Shown here: in pieces, positions 1 through 5,483 of the stretch | Position numbering within the stretch: the stretch's first letter is position 1 | How the letters are laid out: every line of letters begins with the position of its first letter | Assembly (NCBI GenBank): GCA_035456265.1 | Contig: DATIDP010000013.1 | Coordinates: 1 to 13,090, forward strand | Source: DASUPK01 sp035456265 | GTDB lineage: Bacteria > Actinomycetota > Thermoleophilia > Solirubrobacterales > 70-9 | Direction: 5' to 3' | DNA length: 13,090 bases | Translations under genes and position numbers: made by a program | The notes under the pieces: generated by a model | Seen by the model: only the letters and a program-made list of their open reading frames with translations | What the model was told of the DNA's origin: nothing | Database searches by the model: none

Positions 1-242
1 AGCGGGAGCCCCCTACTTCTGGCCGGAAGGCATTCGCAGCTGGGGACGGACGGTGGGGCGCACACTCGCGCGGAGGGCTCGATGCCCCAGAACACGGCGA
101 CCTCTTTGCGAGTTATCGCAGTGAGTACGTAAGCCACAGGACCTCGAGCGACGCCGTCGCCGCGAACATCAGGAGGAGAGCGACGCCCTCGACCGCCGGG
201 GGGTGAGAGATCCGCTTCTGGTCGGGTAAGGGACCCTTCGCT

Positions 243-890
243 CTAGGAGTGCTCCTGGACCAGGGCGATCGCCTCGCCGCGATCCCGGACCCCGAGCTTG
301 CGCACGACCTCTCCGCAGTGGCGGCGCACTGTGACCGGTGAGATGTACAGGCGCTCGGCGATGCTGGGCCCGCTCAGCCCATCGCACATCAGGCCCAGGA
401 TCTCCCACTCGCGGCGGGTCAGGTCGGCGCGGCCGTGCCTGCCCGCGATGAGGCGCTTCCGGCCCTCTGTCTGTAGATCTCGAACCAGGGCAGCCATCAA
501 GGAGCGGGGAATCGCCGCCTCTCCCGCGAGCACGCCGCGAAGCGCGGGCGCGATCCGGTCCAGGTTCATGTTCTTGACCAGATAGCCGGAGGCGCCCGCC
601 CGGATCGCCTCGATCATGTCGTCGCGATCTTCTGAGGCTGTCAGCACCACCACCGACGCCTCCTGAACGCGCCGGGAGACCTCGCGCACCACCCGGATCC
701 CGCCGCCGGGCATGTAGAGGTCCACCAGGCAGAGTTGGGGCCGCTCACGCAGACTGCTCTCGATCGCGGCCTCGGCGTCCCCAGCCTCGGCCGTCACCTC
801 GAAGCCGGCGTTCTCGAGCAACCGACGGAGCGCGGTCCGCGTCACTGGCTCGTCCTCGGCCAGGACGATGGCAGGCGGGCGCTCAGCCAC
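243..890 (-). CDS. NarL/LuxR-type two-component response regulator
   Basis: A 215-residue protein of standard length for a NarL/FixJ-type DNA-binding response regulator. The receiver domain spans about residues 7-122. It has the acidic pocket E12-D13-E14, the phospho-acceptor D57 in LVDLYMPG, T84 in VVLTAS and the conserved K106 in GYLVKN. A linker (about 123-154) leads to a LuxR-type helix-turn-helix at about 155-213, beginning LTRREWEIL and continuing through SIAERLYISPVTVRRH and VRKLGVRDR. It should be a cytoplasmic transcription factor activated by phosphorylation. The start is GTG at 890, the only start that places beta strand 1 normally, because an in-frame stop lies shortly upstream. 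No clear ribosome-binding site is visible. No histidine kinase is present in the window, so it is an orphan here and its target is unknown. The family call is very secure. Confidence 0.95.
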   Translation of the reverse strand: MAERPPAIVLAEDEPVTRTALRRLLENAGFEVTAEAGDAEAAIESSLRERPQLCLVDLYMPGGGIRVVREVSRRVQEASVVVLTASEDRDDMIEAIRAGASGYLVKNMNLDRIAPALRGVLAGEAAIPRSLMAALVRDLQTEGRKRLIAGRHGRADLTRREWEILGLMCDGLSGPSIAERLYISPVTVRRHCGEVVRKLGVRDRGEAIALVQEHS

Positions 891-981
891 GCTCAGCCGG
901 CGGATGTGCCTTCAGCCATCGATGAATCAACGACGGGAGTTCGTCCAAGCTTCCGGCCCCTGCCGCCTCCTCAAGCTTCAT
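883..981 (-). CDS. Possible 32-residue ORF overlapping the response regulator start
   Basis: Reading the minus strand from ATG at 981 gives a 32-residue peptide, MKLEEAAGAGSLDELPSL followed by a basic and proline-rich tail ending PAERG. Its stop codon ends 8 bases inside the response regulator gene. The peptide is amphipathic and the overlap could couple translation to the regulator, whose own GTG lacks a good ribosome-binding site. Against it, no Shine-Dalgarno sequence precedes the ATG, and the third-position G/C bias is weaker than in neighbouring genes. I recognise no family. It may be a real short leader gene or chance. Confidence 0.25.
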   Translation of the reverse strand: MKLEEAAGAGSLDELPSLIHRWLKAHPPAERG

Positions 982-1351
982 TCGGCGGAGTCTGGCCGTG
1001 GGCCCTCGGAAAGTCAACGCCTGAAGTGGGTATCCCTCTCCAGCTGCCACCCGGGGCACGCTTAGCCGAGCTCATGAACAACGGGCCTGGGTCTTACGGC
1101 TAGATCGCCGGAGTTGGGTGGGGGAAGCTGCATCACGCGCCGGAAGTGAAGACGCGGAGGTGGCAGTCCCGCCGGTGCCGGGAGCCCGGGTGTCCGCACC
1201 GCTGGTGAAGCCCCGCTCCAGCACGTCGCGGTTGCGAGAGATCAATTGCCGGGCGATGTCGGCGTGGCGGTGCGCCAAGTCGACGAAGGTCCGTAACGCC
1301 ACATCCCGCCAGCGTCTCGTGGCACGAAGGTGACCAGGTCGGCGGAAATGA
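891..1351. other. Interval without a secure gene
   Basis: This stretch between the response regulator and the DUF1028 gene contains no full-length ORF that I can assign. What can be seen is the possible 32-residue ORF at 883-981 and a minus-strand coding-like stretch at 1072-1355. Roughly 982-1071 shows nothing recognisable. Promoters for the response regulator should lie here, but I could not pick a convincing pair of -35 and -10 boxes. Confidence 0.5.
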
Positions 1352-1355
1352 TCAC
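1072..1355 (-). pseudogene. Possible frameshifted small gene downstream of DUF1028
   Basis: A GTG at 1355-1353 overlaps the TGA of the DUF1028 gene by four bases (GTGA), the junction style used elsewhere in this operon. That frame begins VIISADLVTFVPRD, then loses its codon bias and stops at 1242. A second minus-strand frame takes over near 1320 and reads DVALRTFVDLAHRHADIARQ onward, helical and with strongly G/C-ending codons, to a TGA at 1072-1074. A one-base change around 1310-1325 would join the frames into a protein of about 94 residues. I recognise no family. It could be a decayed gene, a sequencing or assembly indel, or a stand-alone ORF starting at GTG 1302. Confidence 0.3.
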
Positions 1356-2239
1356 GAGGCCTCGCCACCGAGTGCCGCCCGGACCGCCGAGACGGACGGC
1401 GCGACATCCTCGTTCAGGCGGGCGAGGAAGTCGGTGAGCGACGGCTGAAGCTCCAACGCCCGGCGGACCAGGTCGAGCCCGACCTCGAGGTCGTCGCTCG
1501 CCGCCCCCAGGCCCACCCAGAGCAGAAGCTGGGGGTTCTCCTCGGAGAGGCCCACCGCCTCGATTCCGGCCTGCATCGCCCCCTCGGCGTCGCCGGCCTC
1601 AGCCCTCTCCTCGGCCAGGTCCAGGAGCGTGAAGGCGCGGTGGAAGCGAAGGGCCCGAGAGAGCACCGCCAGTGGATCCTCGTCGTAGTCGACGTGGAGG
1701 TCGACGCTCCGCCGCCAGGGCTCGCCCTCGGGTGGAACGACCAGGATCGCCGCCGACATCCGGCCACGAGCATCCCCGCCCGCACCTTCGCCCGCCTCGA
1801 GCGCGGCGAGCAGGCGGAGGGCGAGCTCACCATCGGATGCGTCGAACGCCTCGACCATCGTCTGCGGCACCCGCTCCGAGGCCATCATGTTCGCCTGGCA
1901 GCGGCAGTCGTCGCCGGCGGCCTCCCCGGCGTAGGCAACGCAGGCCTCGCCGGTGAAGCCCGCGCTCTCGCCGTCCGCCGCCAGCACGCCGAGCTGGCGC
2001 ACGGCGGGCTTCGGATCCGAGCCGATCAGCCGCTCGACGGCGTCGGCAGGGGCGACACCCTCTTTCAGCATCTCGAGCGCACGGGGCCCGAAGGAGATCT
2101 CGACGAGCGACTGGGTGGCGATCGCGGCGACGCCCGGCTCGGCAAACGGCACGACGGCGCCGACCGCCGGCCACGCCGTGAAGACGCCCACCCCTAACTC
2201 GCCGGTGCCCGGGTCACGGGCGACGATCGACGCCGTCAC
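1352..2239 (-). CDS. DUF1028 family protein (Ntn-hydrolase-like) with helical C-terminal extension
   Basis: A 295-residue protein. Residues 2 to about 170 match DUF1028. The TASIVARDPGTGELGVGVFT start is typical of the family. VGAVVPFAEPGVAAIATQS, GPRALEMLKEG, the VRQLGVL segment and the GDARGRMSAA segment follow in family order. DUF1028 is predicted to have an Ntn-hydrolase-like fold, but no general substrate is established. Residues about 205-293 form an alpha-helical extension with repeat-like helices (LDLAEERAEAGDAEGA, GLDLVRRALELQPS) reminiscent of TPR repeats. No signal peptide is present, so it is probably cytoplasmic. The start is GTG at 2239, only 20 bases after the ferredoxin stop, so it should be the last intact gene of the ligase operon. 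No Shine-Dalgarno sequence is visible. The family call is secure; the function is not. Confidence 0.9.
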   Translation of the reverse strand: MTASIVARDPGTGELGVGVFTAWPAVGAVVPFAEPGVAAIATQSLVEISFGPRALEMLKEGVAPADAVERLIGSDPKPAVRQLGVLAADGESAGFTGEACVAYAGEAAGDDCRCQANMMASERVPQTMVEAFDASDGELALRLLAALEAGEGAGGDARGRMSAAILVVPPEGEPWRRSVDLHVDYDEDPLAVLSRALRFHRAFTLLDLAEERAEAGDAEGAMQAGIEAVGLSEENPQLLLWVGLGAASDDLEVGLDLVRRALELQPSLTDFLARLNEDVAPSVSAVRAALGGEAS

Positions 2240-2259
2240 AGGGAGAACCTAGCGTGCGA

Positions 2260-2514
2260 CTAGCGGCGCAGCTCGGTCCCGTCGTAGAGCTTCTTGACGA
2301 CCACGCCGCCAGGCGGGGCGGCCTCGACGCAGAGGTTGCAGAGGACGCACTCGTCCAGGTTCTCCCGGACGATGACGACCTTGCCGCCGTCCTCGGCGAA
2401 GATGTCGACGGGGCAGACCTCCTCGAGCTTGGCCGCGAGCTCGGCGTCGTTCCGGACCTCGTCCGAAACCTCGACGTCGATGAAGATCCCCTGCAAATCC
2501 TGCGTTTCGGGCAT
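2260..2514 (-). CDS. Single-cluster [4Fe-4S] ferredoxin-like protein
   Basis: An 84-residue acidic protein. The visible ligands are C34 in EEVCPVDIF and C56, C59 and C62 in ECVLCNLC. In bacterial 2[4Fe-4S] ferredoxins the C-P of the first half joins the CxxCxxC of the second half to bind one cluster, and exactly that set is present. The position that would serve the other cluster is alanine (A66 in EAAPPGG). It therefore looks like a one-cluster electron carrier of the FixX-like type. The ATG at 2514 overlaps the stop of the upstream ligase alpha gene (TGATG), implying coupled translation; a longer reading of this frame only shadows that gene. Co-expression with an acyl-CoA ligase suggests service to a ferredoxin-dependent 2-oxoacid oxidoreductase encoded elsewhere, which is inference. 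Confidence 0.88.
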   Translation of the reverse strand: MPETQDLQGIFIDVEVSDEVRNDAELAAKLEEVCPVDIFAEDGGKVVIVRENLDECVLCNLCVEAAPPGGVVVKKLYDGTELRR

Positions 2515-3431
2515 CAGACCGCGGCCCCCAGCTTCTCCTTGACCGCGTCGGGAATCTCGTCGATCCGCTCGACCACCGGGATGCCCGCGGCCTCGAGCCG
2601 GGCGATCTTCTGGGTGGCGGAGTCCTCGGCGCCCTCGACGATCGTGCCGGCGTGGCCGAAGCTCATGCCCTTCATCTCCTCGTCGTCCATGAACTTGCCG
2701 GCCATGAAGGCGACGATCGGAAGCTTCGAGCCGTTCTGCTCGCGCCAGTCGACCAGCTCGGCCTCCATGCGGCCGCCGGGCTCGCTGTAGATGACGATCG
2801 CCTCCGTCCCCTCGTCCTGGGAAAACAGGGGCATCAGCTCGGCGTAGGTTGAGCCGATGATCGCGTCGCCGCCGATCGAGACGGCGGTCGAGACGCCGAG
2901 GCCGGCGGCGGTCAGCGTGGAGGAGATCTCCGTGGTCATGCCACCGGAGCGGGACATGACCCCGATCGATCCCGGCTCGTAGGCCTTGGCGGCGTCCTTC
3001 GCCGGCCCGCCGATGCCCCCCATCTTGGCGACGCCCGGGGCGATGATGCCGAGGCAGTTGGGGCCGATGATGCGGGCGCCGCGCTCGTTGGCGAGCTCGA
3101 CCATCTGGGCGACGTCGCGGCGCGGGATCCGCTCTGTGACCACCACGACCAGCCCGATCGCGTTCTCGATCGCCTCGAACACCGCGTCCTTGGTGAAGGC
3201 GGGGGGGACGGTGACCACCGAGCCGTCGATCGGGGCGCCGTGGCGGGCGACGGCCTGCCCGACCGTGTCGAAGACCGGCACGCCGTGCACGTCTCGTCCC
3301 TTGCGGCCCGGGGTGACGCCGCCGACCACCTTGGAGCCGTAGTCGAGGCATTCCTTGGTCAGGTTGACGGCCTCGCGGCCGGTGATGCCCTGGACGATGA
3401 AGGTGAAGTCCTCGCTCAGCAGGATGCTCAC
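2514..3431 (-). CDS. sucD: Succinyl-CoA ligase-like (ADP-forming) alpha subunit
   Basis: A 305-residue protein, close to the usual length of about 290-305. The N-terminal CoA-binding Rossmann domain contains VQGITGREA at 13-21 and GGVTPGRKG. IIGPNCLGIIAPG at 121-133 precedes the ligase domain, and the active-site phosphohistidine is H260 in FGHAGTIVEG. With the beta subunit it should form the cytoplasmic nucleotide-dependent acyl-CoA ligase. Several motifs differ from E. coli SucD and resemble ATP-citrate lyase: KMGGIGG, YEPGS followed by SRSGGM and E (about 151-168), and IGGDAIIGST. The substrate is thus not certain to be succinate. The start is GTG at 3431, overlapping the beta-subunit stop by four bases (GTGA) with a GGGGG-type ribosome-binding site just upstream. 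The upstream ATG at 3479 is inside the beta gene and adds a non-homologous tail. Confidence 0.93.
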   Translation of the reverse strand: MSILLSEDFTFIVQGITGREAVNLTKECLDYGSKVVGGVTPGRKGRDVHGVPVFDTVGQAVARHGAPIDGSVVTVPPAFTKDAVFEAIENAIGLVVVVTERIPRRDVAQMVELANERGARIIGPNCLGIIAPGVAKMGGIGGPAKDAAKAYEPGSIGVMSRSGGMTTEISSTLTAAGLGVSTAVSIGGDAIIGSTYAELMPLFSQDEGTEAIVIYSEPGGRMEAELVDWREQNGSKLPIVAFMAGKFMDDEEMKGMSFGHAGTIVEGAEDSATQKIARLEAAGIPVVERIDEIPDAVKEKLGAAV

Positions 3432-4645
3432 GCCGCCGCCCCCTGGATCTTCTCGACGGCCTCGCCGGCGGCCTCCCACATCGAGGTGGAGCGGTCGCGG
3501 AAATCGATCCCGTACTTGCCGAGGATCTTCGCGCCCTCCTCCTCCCAGGCGCCGGGGATGCGAAAGACGGCGATCGTCTCGGCCGGGTCCCTGCCGAGCT
3601 CGAGGCAGGCCTTGATCACGCCGCGCGCGACGATGTCGACCCGCGTGTTGGAGACGATCGACATCATCACGGCGATCTTCTCGACTCCGTCCTTGCTGAG
3701 CACCTCCCTGGCGAGGCCACAGGATTTGGCCACGGAGGGGTTGCCGCCGATCTCGGCGTAGTTCGCGGGCTGGCCGCCCTGGCTGCGGACGGCATCGGTG
3801 AGGGTGAGCGAACCGCCGCCGGCGCCGATCACCAGGCCGAGGTTGCCGTCGAAGCCGTGGTCCTTGCCCTGGATGACGCCGCGGTGGTCGGCCTCGTCGA
3901 TCGCCTTGACGTTGCGCTCGAACTCGGAGGGCTCGTAGAGCTCGCGCGGCTCGTCGAGCTCGACGCCCAGCTCCGCGAGCTCCTTCTGATGGCGGCCGAC
4001 GGCCTCGTCCTCCATCTCCATGTGAGCGTCGAGCGCGGCGAAGGAGCCATCGGAGAGCCTCGCCAGCGGGTTGATCTCGGCGAGGGTCATGTCGTAGTCG
4101 CGCTGGAGCTGGGCGAGGCGGGCGAGCACGGGTGTGGCGCGGGTGAGCTCGCGACCGGTCAGCCCGCCGGCGGCCGCGACCACCTCCTTGGCGCGGAAGT
4201 CGGGGACGGGGTGGAGGTTCGAGAGGTGCCCACGGCCGACGTGGTCGGGGTGCTTCTCGGCCACCTCCTCGATGTCGATCCCGCCCATGTCGGAGAAGAG
4301 CATCATCGGGCGCTTCGCGCGGCCGTCCCAGAGGACCGCCGCGTAGTACTCCTGCTCGACCTCGGCCTTGGGGTCGACGAGCACGCCGACCGGCATGTGG
4401 CCGTTGATCTCGAGCTTCAGGATCTCCTCGGCGTGACCCTCGGCCTCCTCCGGCGTGTCGGCGAACCTGACGCCGCCGGCCTTCATCCGGCCGCCGGTCA
4501 GCACCTGCGACTTGACCACGGTCGGCCCGCCGATCCGCTCGGCGGCCTCGCGGGCCTCGGCGGCCGTCTTGGCGAAGCCGTACGCGGTGACCGGGATCCC
4601 GGCCCGCTCGACTATGCGGCGGCTTTCGAACTCGTAGAAGCGCAT
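3428..4645 (-). CDS. sucC: Succinyl-CoA ligase-like (ADP-forming) beta subunit, divergent
   Basis: A 405-residue protein; typical SucC is about 385-400. The ATP-grasp domain occupies about residues 2-235, with K45 in VVKSQV, the glycine loop GGRMKAGGV at 51-59, MGGIDIEEVAEKHP at 120-133 and the metal-binding AEINPL at 189-194. The CoA-ligase flavodoxin-like domain runs from about 266. Here the usual NGAGLAM and DVGGGA motifs are replaced by IGAGGGSL and NYAEIGGNPS, and the usual NIFGGI segment reads MSIVSNTR. These changes resemble the ATP-citrate lyase beta-like region more than E. coli SucC. It is the first gene of the operon. ATG 4645 is preceded by GAGGTG at 4648-4653 with a two-base gap. 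The family is certain; the substrate could be succinate or another carboxylate such as citrate or malate. Confidence 0.92.
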   Translation of the reverse strand: MRFYEFESRRIVERAGIPVTAYGFAKTAAEAREAAERIGGPTVVKSQVLTGGRMKAGGVRFADTPEEAEGHAEEILKLEINGHMPVGVLVDPKAEVEQEYYAAVLWDGRAKRPMMLFSDMGGIDIEEVAEKHPDHVGRGHLSNLHPVPDFRAKEVVAAAGGLTGRELTRATPVLARLAQLQRDYDMTLAEINPLARLSDGSFAALDAHMEMEDEAVGRHQKELAELGVELDEPRELYEPSEFERNVKAIDEADHRGVIQGKDHGFDGNLGLVIGAGGGSLTLTDAVRSQGGQPANYAEIGGNPSVAKSCGLAREVLSKDGVEKIAVMMSIVSNTRVDIVARGVIKACLELGRDPAETIAVFRIPGAWEEEGAKILGKYGIDFRDRSTSMWEAAGEAVEKIQGAAA

Positions 4646-4812
4646 GACACCTCGCCCGGGGGCGGGCGGGAACAGTACAAAGCCGCCGGTCCGGAGGGTG
4701 CGTTCCGCAGAGGAGGCGAGCGCAAACCGCGGAGAGGCCGAGGGCGTAATAGCCTCGGCCTGCCCGGCTCAGGAAGGGCCGGGCGTGTCTCGACTATCCA
4801 AGGAGGGCTGGA
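4646..4812. promoter_or_regulatory. Divergent intergenic leader with two tandem hairpins
   Basis: This interval separates the ligase operon (leftward) from the secreted protein gene (rightward). It holds two inverted repeats on the rightward leader. The first has 9-bp arms at 4735-4743 and 4753-4761 with a 9-base loop. The second has 7-bp arms at 4762-4768 and 4778-4784 with a 9-base loop containing AGGAAGG. The true Shine-Dalgarno AAGGAGG follows at 4800-4806. Both promoters must lie here, but no convincing -35 and -10 pair was found in either direction. The hairpins may form a structured 5' UTR; no riboswitch class is assigned. Confidence 0.5.
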
Positions 4813-5415
4813 ATGAGCAAGAAGCTCCGTGGGGCTCCGGCGATCGTGATCGCCGCAGTCGCACTGTTCGTCGCAATCGGCGGCGGCTACGCGATCGGCG
4901 CCGGGTTCATCGGAACCGGCGATCTCAAGAACCAGGCTGTGACGAACAAGAAGATCAAGAAGAAGACGATCAAGGCCAACCGGGTCAAGCCCGACACGCT
5001 GACCGGCAGTCAGATCAACGAGGCCAGTCTGAGTGGTGCGGGCACAGGCCTGTCGGTCTCCGAGACCACCGCCGCCCAGGTGCCGGGATCGACGACGACC
5101 GCGACGACAGTCCTGACGCTGCAGGTGCCGCAGGCCGGCAGCTACGTCTTCTTCTCCAAGGGAGTGTTGGCGAGGGCGACGCTTGGGAACGTCGATTGTT
5201 TCCTCACTGCGGAGGGTGATTCCGACCGCTCGCTGGCGGCCTCCGTCGACTCCGCGCACAACATGACGATTGCGAACACGGTGGCCCATACGTTCACGGG
5301 TCCCGGTTCGGTCACGATGGCCTGTAACAACCCAGCTGCGGGCCTCCTGCTCGTTACTGACAAGCGGATTGAGGGCATCCCGATGGGGGCACTCAGCAGC
5401 ACGTCGCTTCCGTAG
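4813..5415 (+). CDS. Membrane-anchored or secreted protein, unknown function
   Basis: A 200-residue protein with a short basic N-terminus (MSKKLRG), one hydrophobic segment at about 10-30 rich in A, I, V and G, and no clear signal-peptidase site. It may be an N-terminal anchor or an uncleaved signal. Residues 38-72 form a very lysine-rich low-complexity stretch (VTNKKIKKKTIKANRVKP) with a repeating V/I-x5-K pattern. The rest (about 95-190) is beta-rich, with VLTLQVPQAGSYVF followed by paired cysteines C129 and C171 that could form a disulfide, consistent with an extracytoplasmic fold. I associate this anchor-plus-repeat architecture with Thermoleophilia genomes, where function is unknown. The start ATG 4813 is supported by AAGGAGG six bases upstream. 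It is monocistronic and ends at a strong hairpin shared with the convergent exporter gene. Confidence 0.85.
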   Translation: MSKKLRGAPAIVIAAVALFVAIGGGYAIGAGFIGTGDLKNQAVTNKKIKKKTIKANRVKPDTLTGSQINEASLSGAGTGLSVSETTAAQVPGSTTTATTVLTLQVPQAGSYVFFSKGVLARATLGNVDCFLTAEGDSDRSLAASVDSAHNMTIANTVAHTFTGPGSVTMACNNPAAGLLLVTDKRIEGIPMGALSSTSLP

Positions 5416-5430
5416 GAAGGCCCAGGCCTG

Positions 5431-5459
5431 CGGGGACCGGGCTCAGCGCCCGGTCCCCG
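5431..5459. terminator. Bidirectional hairpin terminator
   Basis: A perfect 12-bp GC-rich inverted repeat (5431-5442 with 5448-5459) encloses a 5-base loop. It lies between two convergent genes, 16 bases after the stop of the rightward gene and 25 bases after the stop of the leftward exporter gene, so it can serve both. There is no T-tract, as is usual in high-GC actinobacteria. Confidence 0.8.
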
Positions 5460-5483
5460 GCCAGGCCCCGGAAGGGGAGGAGG

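Noticed and set aside
113..205. Minus-strand hydrophobic peptide resembling one membrane helix (VEGVALLLMFAATASLEVLWL)
   Set aside because: The only ATG gives 18 residues, no ribosome-binding site precedes it, and the longer frame lies inside the response regulator gene. It is probably chance or a small remnant.
3..206. Plus-strand frame open from the left edge to a TGA at 204-206, possibly the 3' end of a truncated gene
   Set aside because: The translation is low in recognisable motifs and uneven in codon bias; two other plus frames are also open for more than 115 bases. It cannot be supported without upstream sequence.
169..408. Minus-strand ORF overlapping the response regulator
   Set aside because: Arginine- and proline-rich translation in the wrong frame of a clear gene; a high-GC shadow.
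2515..3351. Long upstream extension of the ferredoxin frame
   Set aside because: It is arginine-rich shadow translation of the ligase alpha gene; the true start is ATG 2514 at the TGATG junction.
3857..4816. Plus-strand 319-residue ORF opposite the ligase beta gene
   Set aside because: Antisense shadow of a conserved gene, rich in V, L, G and H repeats with no family features.
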